64,000 bases of DNA from Arsenophonus sp031446145. GTDB lineage: Bacteria; Pseudomonadota; Gammaproteobacteria; Enterobacterales; Enterobacteriaceae. The position numbers were made by a program, and so were the translations under genes. Of the stretch, positions 51,463 to 61,782 are shown piece by piece (positions within the stretch are counted from its first letter, which is position 1; every line of letters starts with the position of its first letter). The notes below the pieces were generated by a model. That model did no database searches. It worked only from the letters and a program-made list of their open reading frames with translations, and was not told where the DNA came from. The DNA lies in contig CP132903.1 of NCBI GenBank assembly GCA_031446145.1, positions 496,001-560,000 of the forward strand, written 5' to 3'.

Positions 51463-51540
51463 GGTTACCTCTTGAAAAGTTTAATATTTACAAATCTTTA
51501 ATGTAATATTAATAATAGGCAATATTAGCTGATTTGATTT

Positions 51541-52743
51541 TTATGTTATTAGATGGTTGGTATCTTGAGCAATAACTAATTCTTCATTAGTGGGAATAAC
51601 AAAAACAGGAATACTATCTTCAGCAGTAATTGTTCCTAATTCACCAAAACGTATGGATAAATTGCGTTCATGATTATATTTAATACCAATTAAAGATAAT
51701 TTTTTCAGTGTCAACTCTCGCACGATAGACGAATGTTCACCAATCCCTCCAGTAAAAATAATTGCGTCCAATCTTCCTTGCATTAATGTAGAATAACCTG
51801 CGATATATTTAGCTAAACGATGACAATAAACATCCATTGCACGTTTTGCCTCTGGTTTTTTATAATAATTGTCTTCTACATAACGATAATCATTAGTCAC
51901 TGTAGTTAATCCAAGTATACCAGATTCTTTTGTTAATAAAAGATGAATCTTTTTTAGATTCATCCTTAAGACATTATGAAGATAAAATATAATTGATGGA
52001 TCAATATCTCCACTGCGTGTTCCCATTACTAATCCTTCTAGTGGTGTTAGTCCCATTGAAGTATCAATTGATTTTCCATTTAGTATGGCAGTAATAGATG
52101 ATCCATTTCCTAAATGGCATGTAATTATATTTAATTCATGAATAGATTTATGAAGTTTTTTTGCTGCTTCTTTTGTGACATAATAATGACTAATACCGTG
52201 AGCGCCATAACGACGGATGCCATGTTTTTTGTAAAGGTAATATGGGAGAGGGTATAAATAGGATTCAACAGGCATAGTTTGATGAAATGCAGTATCAAAT
52301 ACGGCAACCTGTTTATTTTTTAAATGTGGAAATGCTTTTTTAGCTTTTTGAATTCCAATGATGCTTGCTGGATTATGTAGTGGAGCAAATGGTATAAATG
52401 CTTTTATTTCTTTAATGACTTCATGATTGATAAGAGTCGATTTATGAAATTTTTCTCCACCATGTACAACGCGATGTCCAATGGCGGAAATTAATCTTAT
52501 TAATTTTTGTTGTTTATTAAGGATTGTGTTTGTCAGAAAATCTATTGCTTCATTATGTCCAGATTTTTTGCTTAAGGAAACTTCATATTTGGTGCCGTTT
52601 ATTTGCCATTTTATTTTGCTTTCTGCTAGATAAAAACATTCTGCTATACCAGATAGTTCTTGAAAACCATTTGTTGGGTTTATAATGGCAAATTTAAGTG
52701 AAGAACTACCACAGTTTAAAACAAGTATTAATTTATTTTGCAT
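51541..52743 (-). CDS. ackA: Acetate kinase AckA
   Basis: Makes ATP and acetate from acetyl phosphate. It is 400 residues, as in E. coli. The ASKHA-fold sites are clear: VLNCGSSSLKFAII at the start, AIGHRVVHGGEKF near 85, AVFDTAFHQTMP near 145, and ITCHLGNGSSITAI near 205. The C-terminal IIFTGGIGEHSSIVRE is also intact. A strong AGGAGGA site precedes the ATG, one of the best in the window. It is the first gene of ackA-pta. Confidence 0.98.
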   Translation of the reverse strand: MQNKLILVLNCGSSSLKFAIINPTNGFQELSGIAECFYLAESKIKWQINGTKYEVSLSKKSGHNEAIDFLTNTILNKQQKLIRLISAIGHRVVHGGEKFHKSTLINHEVIKEIKAFIPFAPLHNPASIIGIQKAKKAFPHLKNKQVAVFDTAFHQTMPVESYLYPLPYYLYKKHGIRRYGAHGISHYYVTKEAAKKLHKSIHELNIITCHLGNGSSITAILNGKSIDTSMGLTPLEGLVMGTRSGDIDPSIIFYLHNVLRMNLKKIHLLLTKESGILGLTTVTNDYRYVEDNYYKKPEAKRAMDVYCHRLAKYIAGYSTLMQGRLDAIIFTGGIGEHSSIVRELTLKKLSLIGIKYNHERNLSIRFGELGTITAEDSIPVFVIPTNEELVIAQDTNHLIT

Positions 52744-53773
52744 ATCTTCCTCCTATTGTTGATGATAAAATTTTTTAAAAATTTGATGATAGGAAGTTAA
52801 GGTTAATAAAAATTTATATATTCATATAAGATAACTTTAGCAACTGATTTCTTAGTATTATATTTAATTATTAATACCATTTCTGGTATTATTTTAAGTA
52901 TAAAAAGATTAAAATATTTATAAAATTTTAGTTAAGTATCAAATATTAAAATTTTAATTTATTAATATTATGAATTAAAATCTAAAAATAGACAAAATAT
53001 AAACTTTATTTATTATATTTTTTTTGCTTTTAAATTTTTATAAAAATTTATTTCAAAAATAAATGTTTTTTTAGGTTTTTATGTTTTTTATAAATTGAAG
53101 TGTTATAAAATATAATTTTATAATAAATAAAAAATATTTAGTAAAATTATAAAGTATATTTAAATGGTTGGAGTAAATTTTATTGATATTAAGTAAAAAT
53201 TGTTTTGTTAATTTTATAAAAATTATTGTAATATTAAAAATATTCTAATGTTATCTTTTATTTTATGCGTGATTTTTATTAATTAGTATTTTCTATGAAT
53301 TTATAAAAATATATTTTTGTAATTTAAAATAAGTACGTCAAAGCATTTTTCTTAGTATTTAGTAATTTTTAAAAGTCATGAATATCATTATAAAAATTCT
53401 TTATGATTAGATATACTATATATATTAAAAAATAAACAAAATCAGTATTTTTATAAAATTATAGATTCGGATGGGATTGTTCTTGATTATTATATACAAA
53501 AATTTGAAAAATTTATATTTTTATTAATATTTTTAAAAATTTTTATTTTATAAAACTATTTACATAAAATTATTGATGTACTTTTAAGAATATATAAATT
53601 TAAATTACATTTAATAACTTTTTTAAAAGAAGTATCACGAAATTCAACTTTGTAAGAATATAAATATGAATTTTATTTATAGTATCATGTATTACTACTA
53701 ATTTTGATATTTTTGAAATATAAAAATTAATTAGAAATTATATAAATATATGCTTTATTTCTCAGGAGAAATC
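52744..53773. other. Divergent spacer between ackA and hxpA
   Basis: About 1 kb. A small hairpin AATACCA-TTTC-TGGTATT lies at 52873-52890, about 130 bases upstream of ackA, and could be regulatory or a relic terminator. E. coli has yfbV and yfbU near here; I could not recognise either. Confidence 0.45.
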
Positions 53774-54448
53774 ATGAAAATGATATTGACTTGTAAAGGA
53801 TTTTTGTTTGATTTAGACGGTACATTAGTTGATTCTTTATCAAGTGTTGAATTTTGTTGGAAAGAATTTAGTAATCGAGTTGGCATTTCAGAAACAGATG
53901 TTTTGAAATATATTCATGGAAAACCTGCGATAACTTCTATTCGTCATTTTATGCCTAATACAGATGAAACTGATATTAAAAAAATTTTTCATTGGTTAGA
54001 AAATATGGAAACAAAAAATATATCGGGTATTGTAGCAATGCCCGGAGCACTTTCTTTGCTTGAAACGTTAAATAAATTTTCTATTCCATGGACAATTGTT
54101 ACTTCTTCTACAATGTCCATCGCTTTTAATCGTATTAAAGCTGCAGGATTACCTGAACCATTTCATTGGGTTACAGTCGAAAAAGTTAAAAAAGGTAAAC
54201 CGTATCCGGATCCTTTTTTATTAGGTGCAAAACTCTTAGGGTTACCTCCTAATTTTTGTATTGCATTTGAAGACGCAGAAGCTGGAATCTATTCTGCATT
54301 AGATGCTGGATGTCAAGTTATTGCGCTTAATGCGCAATTGAATATGCCGAGAAGATCAGAAATTTCAATGACTATAAAATCATTGACTGAATTAAATATT
54401 GTAAAATCAGATAATCAATGTACTGTTAGTATAAATAATGATTTATAA
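53774..54448 (+). CDS. hxpA: HAD-family sugar phosphatase HxpA (YfbT)
   Basis: A haloacid-dehalogenase phosphatase; the E. coli protein acts on sugar phosphates such as hexitol phosphates. It is 224 residues from the ATG at 53774, chosen because AGGAG lies five bases upstream; an ATG eight codons earlier is in frame. Motif I is FLFDLDGTLVDS, motif II is VTSSTMS, motif III is KKGKPYPDPFLLG and motif IV is AFEDAEAGIYSALDAG. All catalytic residues are kept. It also lies near ackA-pta in E. coli. It may clear phosphorylated by-products. Confidence 0.9.
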   Translation: MKMILTCKGFLFDLDGTLVDSLSSVEFCWKEFSNRVGISETDVLKYIHGKPAITSIRHFMPNTDETDIKKIFHWLENMETKNISGIVAMPGALSLLETLNKFSIPWTIVTSSTMSIAFNRIKAAGLPEPFHWVTVEKVKKGKPYPDPFLLGAKLLGLPPNFCIAFEDAEAGIYSALDAGCQVIALNAQLNMPRRSEISMTIKSLTELNIVKSDNQCTVSINNDL

Positions 54449-55499
54449 TTATGCACATTTATTTATTGTTTTGAAATATCTGTTTTTTTATAATGAAAAT
54501 ACAAGTTGCCATTTTTGAAAAAAAAGTATTTTTTAAGAAAAAGCATAAATATATAAAATTATTTTTTGATATTTTTTCTGAAATATGTTTTAATTTTTTT
54601 AAATATAAATCTTTTAAGAAAACAATTTATCGTATTTAAGTTTTTATTTGTTGAAGATCTATTGCAAATAGATGAATTATTAGTTGCATAAAAGCAAAAT
54701 AAAAAAATTGTTTTCTTATATTTTGTTATTTACACATATGATACTTCAATATTTTTATGTGAAAAAATACTTTTATGCTATTAATCATTATATTTTTTAA
54801 TTTGAATATTTTTTATTTCAGCCATATTAATTTAATAATCTTAATGTTTTTTTTAATGAAAGTAGAAAAAGCCTATTTTATGTAAACACTTTATGAAACA
54901 TTAGTCTTAAAATGAATTTTATAATTTATAATTCTTTTTTAAAAATATGATAAAGTTAAAGTTTTTTATCATTTGAAAAGTATTTTATATATAAATCGAT
55001 TAGAAAAAATAATTAATTTAAAATATTGATAGCTATATTATTAACAGTAACTAATTTTAAATCTTTGCTCATTACCTGTAAATTTTATCCCAATTTTTTT
55101 TATACAAGTTTTTTAAAAATTGATTTATCAATAAATTATTATTAAATGAATAAAATGATTTGTTATATATTAAAAATGTTAATGATAATTTTAATACAAT
55201 AATTTTTATTAATTATTTACTTTAATAATAATGATTTATTGTAGTATTTTTTTAATTACTAATAAATAGTAATTAAAGTTTTTTATAAAAAAAATATTTT
55301 TGTTATTTTGTTTATTTTTAGTAAGACAAATATTATGAAATATTCTATATAATGTAGAAATTAACAATATAGAAATTCATGAATTTTCTTTGTAAAAAAT
55401 ATAAAATAAAAACTGTCTATTAATTTATAAAATAAATATGAATTTTTATTTTTATGAATTAAAGTTTCATATAAAACTATAATTTTTAGGAGAATTTGA
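54449..55499. other. Spacer upstream of ndk
   Basis: About 1.05 kb, AT-rich. pbpC precedes ndk in E. coli; I recognise no trace of it. The end carries the ndk ribosome binding site TAGGAG. Confidence 0.45.
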
Positions 55500-55925
55500 A
55501 TGGTAATTCAACGCACATTATCTATTATTAAACCACATGTGGTTAAAAAAAATATGATCGGTGCCATTTATTCTCGTTTTGAACAGGCTGGTTTTAAAAT
55601 TATTGCTGCTAAAATGGTATATTTAAATCGTGAAACAGCTAAAAATTTTTATGCTGAGCATCAAAATAAAATATTTTTTGATAGTTTAATTGATTGTATG
55701 GTTAAAGGACCTATTATGTTGCAAGTTTTAAGTGCTGAAAATGTTATAAAACGATATCGTGATTTAATGGGAACCACCGATCCAAGTCAAGCTCTAACAG
55801 GAACATTACGTGCTGATTATGCAGATAGTTTGAGCGAAAATGCAGTACATGGTTCAGATTCTATTATTTCATCAGAAAAAGAAATTAATTTTTTCTTTAA
55901 AGAAAATGAAATTTACTCTCGTTAA
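55500..55925 (+). CDS. ndk: Nucleoside diphosphate kinase
   Basis: Balances nucleoside triphosphates by transferring the terminal phosphate. It is 141 residues (143 in E. coli). The start MVIQRTLSIIKPHVVKKN carries the conserved KP. The phosphorylated histidine is in NAVHGSDSIISS near residue 117, and TDPSQALTGTLRADYA is the nucleotide-binding segment. It is the last step to GTP in the guaBA-gmk route. It heads the E. coli-like block ndk-rlmN-(pilF)-rodZ-ispG-hisS. Confidence 0.98.
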   Translation: MVIQRTLSIIKPHVVKKNMIGAIYSRFEQAGFKIIAAKMVYLNRETAKNFYAEHQNKIFFDSLIDCMVKGPIMLQVLSAENVIKRYRDLMGTTDPSQALTGTLRADYADSLSENAVHGSDSIISSEKEINFFFKENEIYSR

Positions 55926-56051
55926 TATAACAATACAGTCATCTATTAGAATAACTAAATATTGGATAAATGCCAGATTACTATGTATTCTTATTATAAT
56001 AATTTTTGATTAAATAATGATAAATATTTTATATATTAGAACATAAAACTC

Positions 56052-57212
56052 ATGAAATCTAAAGAATTCAAAAATTCCATCTCTTTTTCTTGTTCTAGAA
56101 AAATTAATTTGATGGACATGGATCGTAAAAAAATGCAAAAGTTTTTTATGGATTTAGGAGAAAAAGCGTTTAGGGCTGATCAAATAATGAAATGGATTTA
56201 TCATGATTATTGTGATGATTTTAATTTAATGACCAATATTAATAAAAAATTACGGATTAAATTGCAATCAATTGCAGAAATTCGTATGCCTAAAATTGTT
56301 CAAGAACAGCATTCTGTTGATGGTACAATAAAATGGGGTATTAGTGTAGGTCAACAAAAAGTAGAAACAGTCTATATTCCTGAAAAGAATCGTGCGACTC
56401 TTTGTCTTTCTTCTCAGATTGGTTGTGCACTTGCATGTAAATTTTGTGCAACAGCACAACAAGGTTTTAATCGTAATTTATCTGTTTCAGAGATTATAGG
56501 ACAATTATGGAGAGCAAATAAAATTATTGCTTCTGATAATAATCAGAATAATATTACTAATGTTGTAATGATGGGAATGGGTGAACCTTTATTGAATATA
56601 AATAATGTTATACCAGCTATGAAAATTATGATGGATGATTTTGGTTTTGGATTATCAAAAAGAAAGGTCACTTTATCAACTTCTGGTGTTGTACCTGTGC
56701 TTGATAAATTAGGTGATATGATTGATATTGCTTTAGCAATTTCTTTGCATGCACCTAATGATATATTGCGTAATAAAATTGTACCAATCAATAAAAAATA
56801 CAATATTGCTTCTCTTCTTGCTAGTGTTAAACGTTATTTAGAAAAATCAAATGCCAATCAAGGACGTGTTACTATCGAATATGTAATGTTAAAAGATATA
56901 AATGATACTGTTAAACATGCATATCAATTAGTTAAATGTCTTCAAAATATTCCTAGTAAAATTAATTTAATCCCATTGAATGTATTTCCAGGAGTATCAT
57001 ATACTCCTACTCCAAATAACTGTATTGAAAATTTTGCAAAAATATTAATAAAACATGGTTTCACTACTATAATTCGTAAAACGCGTGGTGATGATATTGA
57101 TGCAGCATGTGGTCAGTTATCTGGAGATGTTATTGATCGTACAAAACGTACATTAAAAAAAAATCTTATTAGTGACTCTATTTTAATAAAAAAATCTGAT
57201 TTTTTATTGTAA
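56052..57212 (+). CDS. rlmN: 23S rRNA/tRNA adenine-C2 methyltransferase RlmN
   Basis: A radical-SAM enzyme that methylates A2503 of 23S rRNA and A37 of some tRNAs. It is 386 residues (384 in E. coli). The iron-sulfur cysteines are in GCALACKFCATAQQGF near residues 122-130. GMGEPLLN is the SAM-contacting GEP-type motif. The methyl-carrying cysteine is in GDDIDAACGQLSG near 355. The N-terminal accessory domain is present (KAFRADQIMKWIYHD). The N-terminus has a short AT-driven extension. Confidence 0.97.
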   Translation: MKSKEFKNSISFSCSRKINLMDMDRKKMQKFFMDLGEKAFRADQIMKWIYHDYCDDFNLMTNINKKLRIKLQSIAEIRMPKIVQEQHSVDGTIKWGISVGQQKVETVYIPEKNRATLCLSSQIGCALACKFCATAQQGFNRNLSVSEIIGQLWRANKIIASDNNQNNITNVVMMGMGEPLLNINNVIPAMKIMMDDFGFGLSKRKVTLSTSGVVPVLDKLGDMIDIALAISLHAPNDILRNKIVPINKKYNIASLLASVKRYLEKSNANQGRVTIEYVMLKDINDTVKHAYQLVKCLQNIPSKINLIPLNVFPGVSYTPTPNNCIENFAKILIKHGFTTIIRKTRGDDIDAACGQLSGDVIDRTKRTLKKNLISDSILIKKSDFLL

Positions 57213-57513
57213 TTTATGTATGATTAAATTTTTAATTTTAGTGATTATAATAGTAATTAGTAAGTTTAAAAACATTGACTACGGTTTTTTTTGCAATAAA
57301 ATACGTGTTATCTTTTGGATATTTAAATAATTTGAAATACTTTTTAAATTAAAAATTATTTCTTTTTATTTTTATAATTATATTATGATTTTAGTTTTAA
57401 TAAAATTTTATAAAAAATTTTCATGAAATGTTTATTTAATGATTAAAGTAAAAATAATATAAAATACTATTATGCAACTTTTTAGTAATTATAATATAAT
57501 AATGTTTATTTAA
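57213..57513. other. Spacer at the former pilF position
   Basis: E. coli pilF lies between rlmN and rodZ. Only about 300 bases remain and no TPR sequence is recognisable. Confidence 0.45.
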
Positions 57514-58086
57514 ATGAATCATTATTTTTACAAATTTATAAAATCCATTTTTGCAAATATGAATATTACATCTAAAATAGAAAAAACGGAAATTACTGTA
57601 GGGAAGCGTTTATTAAAAGAACGAGAAGCACTCGGTTTTTCATTAGAAAATGTTGCTGAAAAACTGTGTTTAAAAGTATGTATAGTACGTGCAATAGAAC
57701 AAGATAATAATTCTAATGATATTGATCCTACTTTTTTTAGGGGTTATATTCGTTCTTATGCAAAATTGCTTAAAATTCCAGAAAAAGAAATACTGGATTT
57801 ATTAGAAGTCAATGCACCGAAAAATTCCATAACAATGTCACCTGTACATACTTATTCTTTAGGAAAAATGCAGAAAAAAAGAGAAGGTTGGTTAATGAAG
57901 TTTACTTGGTTAATTATGGCTATGATTATTGCAATGATAAGTATTTGGTGGTGGCAAGATTATAAAATTGAGAATCAAGAAATTAAAGTCATGGCTAAAA
58001 GAAATCAGGTTGGGATGTCTGATTTTGAAAATCATTCTTCTTCTTATATGAAAAGTAAACCGGTAAGTACAAAGAAGTATAATTAG
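57514..58086 (+). CDS. rodZ: Cell-shape protein RodZ without its periplasmic domain
   Basis: RodZ links MreB filaments to the membrane. This copy has 190 residues against 337 in E. coli. The cytoplasmic helix-turn-helix domain is intact (VGKRLLKEREALGFSLENVA, FFRGYIRSYAKLLKIPEKE), as are the juxtamembrane SLGKMQKKREGWLMKFTW and the transmembrane helix near residues 129-148. The protein stops about 35 residues after the membrane, so the periplasmic beta domain is lost. The ATG at 57559 fits the E. coli start better than 57514; neither has a clear ribosome binding site. The cytoplasmic domain alone binds MreB in other bacteria. Confidence 0.88.
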   Translation: MNHYFYKFIKSIFANMNITSKIEKTEITVGKRLLKEREALGFSLENVAEKLCLKVCIVRAIEQDNNSNDIDPTFFRGYIRSYAKLLKIPEKEILDLLEVNAPKNSITMSPVHTYSLGKMQKKREGWLMKFTWLIMAMIIAMISIWWWQDYKIENQEIKVMAKRNQVGMSDFENHSSSYMKSKPVSTKKYN

Positions 58087-58545
58087 GAATCTTTTATTTT
58101 ATAAATAGACTATAGTATAAAGATAAAAATATGTGCAACCTGGTAAAATTAGTTAATAGTGATGTTTATTTACAATAAATACAAAATGTTTTTTGATATT
58201 TTTTTTTAAAAAAATAATATTTATATTATTTTTTTGTAAACCATATCTAATGTAGATTTAATATAAAAAAGTAGCCATACTAAGTAATTTTAAAAAAAAT
58301 TCATATTAATTTTGTACTTCAGTATTATTAAAAACAGCAGTTTTAAAAAAATAAAGTATAGTTTTTGAAAACTTGCGTTAAGTATTTGCCTTTTTTAACA
58401 ATTAAGTTTTGATACAATTGATCATTATTATTAATTATGTCAGTTAAAAAGCAATTATATTGATATGTGTTATTTTTTGATAACTAAACATAACTGATCG
58501 TCTATTCAGTAGAGTTACTCTTGCCAGAATTTCAATAATATCTCA
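58087..58545 (+). pseudogene. rodZ: Remnant of the RodZ periplasmic domain
   Basis: Near the right end, one frame reads LICVIF, two stops, LNITDR and then LARISI (58455-58540). This matches VQIQYQ, VDLSR and VARLTL of the last strands of E. coli RodZ, in order and spacing. It lies where the rodZ 3' end should be, just before ispG. The proline- and threonine-rich linker cannot be recognised. Confidence 0.5.
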
Positions 58546-58654
58546 TAAAACGATATATTAATGTTAAATGTAATAAATGATAATAATCATTAATTATTTT
58601 TGATTTTTATGATTTATATAATTATTAATATTTATGTTTGAAGGTGATTAAGAG

Positions 58655-59767
58655 ATGTATAAATTTTCAATTAAAAGGCGTCAATCAAAACGTATTTACG
58701 TAGGTAATGTTGCTATTGGTGATGGTGCACCAATTACAATACAATCTATGACTAATACAAATACAACAAATGTTGTTGCAACAATTCAACAAATTAAAGA
58801 ATTAGAAAAAGTTGGTGTAGATATTGTTCGTGTATCTATACCGACAATGGATGCAGCTGAAGCGTTTAAATTGATTAAAAAAGAAGCAAAAGTTCCTATT
58901 ATTGCTGATATTCATTTTGATTACCGCATTGCATTAAAAGTTGCTGAATATGGTGTAGATTGTTTACGAATCAATCCTGGTAATATAGGTAATAAAACAC
59001 GGATTCATCAAGTGATTGCTTGTGCTCGTGACAAGAATATTCCTATTCGAATAGGTGTTAATGGTGGATCATTAATAGAAGATCTGAAAAAAAAATATAC
59101 CGTACTTACCCCAGAAGCATTAGTAGAATCAGCTATGCGTCATGTTGATATACTAGATAAATTAAATTTTGATCAATTTAAAGTAAGTGTTAAAGCTTCA
59201 GATATATTTTTAGCTGTAAATGCTTATCGTTTATTAGCTAAGAAAATTGATCAGCCATTACATTTAGGTATTACTGAAGCAGGTGGAAAAAGAGCCGGTT
59301 CAGTAAAATCTTCTATTGGAGTGGGTATTTTATTATCTGAAGGTATTGGTGATACACTGCGTATTTCATTAGCCGATAACCCCATTGAAGAAGTAAAAGT
59401 TGGTTTTGATATTTTAAAATCACTTCGTATTCGCTCAAGAGGTATCAATTTTATTGCTTGTCCAACTTGTGCACGTCAGGAGTTTGATGTCATTGGTACA
59501 GTAAATGCTTTAGAAAAAAGGTTAGAAGATATTATTACCCCAATGGATATTTCAATAATTGGTTGTGTTGTTAATGGACCTGGCGAAGCAGAATTAGCTA
59601 ATTTTGGTGTTACAGGAGCAAAACTAAAAAGTGCTTTTTACGAAAATGGTATACGTCAAAAAGAGCGTTTAGATAATGATAAAATAATAGATTTATTAGA
59701 AGCTAAAATTAGAGAAAAAGCATTAATATTAAATAAAAAACATAGAATTAATATAAAACAAAAATAA
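58655..59767 (+). CDS. ispG: 4-hydroxy-3-methylbut-2-enyl diphosphate synthase IspG
   Basis: Penultimate step of the methylerythritol phosphate isoprenoid route, needed for undecaprenyl phosphate and the ubiquinone tail. It is 370 residues (372 in E. coli). The 4Fe-4S ligands are in IACPTCARQEFD near residue 267 and IGCVVNGPGEAE near 302. The N-terminal barrel has RRQSKRIYVGNVAIG and ADIHFDYRIAL. An AAGGTG site is 13 bases upstream. The C-terminus is lysine-rich. It is followed by hisS after 97 bases. Confidence 0.97.
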   Translation: MYKFSIKRRQSKRIYVGNVAIGDGAPITIQSMTNTNTTNVVATIQQIKELEKVGVDIVRVSIPTMDAAEAFKLIKKEAKVPIIADIHFDYRIALKVAEYGVDCLRINPGNIGNKTRIHQVIACARDKNIPIRIGVNGGSLIEDLKKKYTVLTPEALVESAMRHVDILDKLNFDQFKVSVKASDIFLAVNAYRLLAKKIDQPLHLGITEAGGKRAGSVKSSIGVGILLSEGIGDTLRISLADNPIEEVKVGFDILKSLRIRSRGINFIACPTCARQEFDVIGTVNALEKRLEDIITPMDISIIGCVVNGPGEAELANFGVTGAKLKSAFYENGIRQKERLDNDKIIDLLEAKIREKALILNKKHRINIKQK

Positions 59768-59864
59768 AACTTTTTTAATAAAAAACTAGTTTTTGTAAAA
59801 CTTTATTTTTTGCTTTTTTAAATGGAAATTATTAATTTTTATTATATATAGAGAAATAAATAAT

Positions 59865-61142
59865 TTGATAAATAAAATTCAATCTATCCGCGGTATGCAT
59901 GATTGTCTTCCTATTAATATTCAATTTTGGCAAAAAATTGAAAACATATTAAAGACAATTCTTGTTAGTTATGGTTTTTCTGAAATACGTACGCCAGTTG
60001 TAGAGCAGAATATTTTATTTTCTAGAGCGATTGGTACATTTACTGATGTCGTTGAAAAAGAAATGTATACCTTTCATGACCGAGATGGTAATCTAATAAC
60101 ATTACGTCCAGAAAATACTGCTGGTTGTATACGGTCCGGTATTGAGCATGGATTTTTATATGATCAACCAAAACGTCTTTGGTATTTAGGACCAATGTTT
60201 CGTTATGAGCGTCCACAAAAAGGACGTTATCGTCAATTTCATCAGTTTGGTGCCGAAGTGTTCGGTTTATCTGGACCAGACATTGATGCTGAAATTATAA
60301 TGATGACAAGAAGGTGTTGGTCTCAATTAGGAATTAGCAAACATCTTTCTTTAGAAATAAATTCACTTGGTTCATTAAAATCACGGTTACAATATTCTGA
60401 AGTTTTATTAACTTTCTTAAAAAAAAATGCAGATAAATTAGATGAACATTGCCGAAGTCGCATGTTTACTAATCCGTTACGCATATTCGACTCTAAAAAT
60501 CCTCAAATTCAGGATTTATTACATGACGCCCCTCTACTTTTTGATTATCTTGATGATGTTTCTAAAAAACATTTTTTAAAATTATGTGAATTACTTGATA
60601 TAGCAGGAATTCAATATCAAATTAATCCTCGTTTAGTACGGGGATTAGATTATTATAATTATACTGTATTTGAATGGGTTACCAATGTTTTAGGTGCTAA
60701 AGGTACTATTTGTGCTGGTGGACGTTATGATGAGTTAGTGGAACAACTGGGTGGACGAACAACAAAGGCTATGGGTTTTGCAATAGGTATGGAACGCACA
60801 GTATTGTTAGTTAAAGAATCAAATCCAGATTTTATAGATAAGTGCCCGCTTATTGATATTTATTTGATATCTTATGGAAAAAATAGTCAACATGCAATAT
60901 TAACATTAGCAGAAAAAATAAGAGATCAGATGCCATCCTTGAGATTAATTACTCATCATGGTGGTGGCACTTTAAAAAAACAATTAGCAAAAGCTAATAA
61001 ATATAAAGCAAAAATTGCACTTATTTTAGGTGATGATGAATATCAATCTAAATCAGTTACAATAAAAAATTTACATACAGGTAAACAAGAAAAAATTTTT
61101 CAGAAATGTTTAGTTGTACGTTTAACAGAAATTTTAGGTTAA
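59865..61142 (+). CDS. hisS: Histidyl-tRNA synthetase
   Basis: A class II synthetase, 425 residues (424 in E. coli). Motif 1 region is SEIRTPVVEQNILF, motif 2 is FRYERPQKGRYRQFHQFG, and motif 3 is GFAIGMERTVLL. The two histidine-binding signatures LVRGLDYYNYTVFE and AGGRYDELVEQLGG are intact. No ATG is available near the start: TTG at 59865 fits the family N-terminus (NKIQSIRGMHD) with a weak GAGA site upstream. yfgM follows after nine bases, as in E. coli. Confidence 0.97.
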   Translation: MINKIQSIRGMHDCLPINIQFWQKIENILKTILVSYGFSEIRTPVVEQNILFSRAIGTFTDVVEKEMYTFHDRDGNLITLRPENTAGCIRSGIEHGFLYDQPKRLWYLGPMFRYERPQKGRYRQFHQFGAEVFGLSGPDIDAEIIMMTRRCWSQLGISKHLSLEINSLGSLKSRLQYSEVLLTFLKKNADKLDEHCRSRMFTNPLRIFDSKNPQIQDLLHDAPLLFDYLDDVSKKHFLKLCELLDIAGIQYQINPRLVRGLDYYNYTVFEWVTNVLGAKGTICAGGRYDELVEQLGGRTTKAMGFAIGMERTVLLVKESNPDFIDKCPLIDIYLISYGKNSQHAILTLAEKIRDQMPSLRLITHHGGGTLKKQLAKANKYKAKIALILGDDEYQSKSVTIKNLHTGKQEKIFQKCLVVRLTEILG

Positions 61143-61151
61143 AAAGATTTG

Positions 61152-61766
61152 ATGAAATTTTATGTGATTTATAAAAAAATGAAGATGATTAAATATTATT
61201 TTATTAAAAAAAAGATATTAATTATAGGATTTATTATTGGATTAAATCTGTTAATTCTTATTTATTATAATTGGCAATCATTGTATGTATCTTTTTTGAA
61301 GACGCAAGCTTATTTTTTTGGAAAACAATCTTCTCAATCGTATCTTAAGTTTAAAGAAAAATTTTTTAACAATAAGACTTTTTTAAATGCAGAAAAAAAT
61401 ATTTATTCTGTTTTGAGTAAAATAGAAGAAGCAAAAATTTTAGTAGAAAAAAATGATATTTTAAATGCAGAAAAAGCTTTATTAAAAGCATTAACATTAA
61501 CTGATATAAAAAATATAAAAAATTTGATTAATATTAGATTAGCTCGTATGCAATTAGCCTTAAATCATACAGAAAAAGCACTACTTTATTTAAAGGAAGT
61601 AGATGAGAAAAGTTGGGATATTATTGTAGAAAATATAAGAGGTGATATTTTTCTTAAAAAAAATGATATTCCTGCTGCTCGTGCAGCTTATTTAAAAGCG
61701 TTAGAATCAGATGGATCTGAAAATATGAAAACTATATTAAAAATAAAAATTAATAGTTTGTTATAG
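61152..61766 (+). CDS. yfgM: SecYEG-associated periplasmic TPR protein YfgM
   Basis: A single-span membrane protein with a periplasmic tetratricopeptide domain; in E. coli it joins the Sec translocon with PpiD. It is 204 residues (206 in E. coli). The anchor is near residues 23-40 (ILIIGFIIGLNLLILIYY). The later part aligns with NLINIRLARMQLALN, RGDIFLKKNDIPAARAAY and the end LKIKINSLL. The N-terminal cytoplasmic part is divergent and lysine-rich. The ATG at 61152 is preferred over the TTG at 61149. It lies in hisS-yfgM-bamB as in E. coli. Confidence 0.9.
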   Translation: MKFYVIYKKMKMIKYYFIKKKILIIGFIIGLNLLILIYYNWQSLYVSFLKTQAYFFGKQSSQSYLKFKEKFFNNKTFLNAEKNIYSVLSKIEEAKILVEKNDILNAEKALLKALTLTDIKNIKNLINIRLARMQLALNHTEKALLYLKEVDEKSWDIIVENIRGDIFLKKNDIPAARAAYLKALESDGSENMKTILKIKINSLL

Positions 61767-61782
61767 AAAGAGGAATGTCGAA

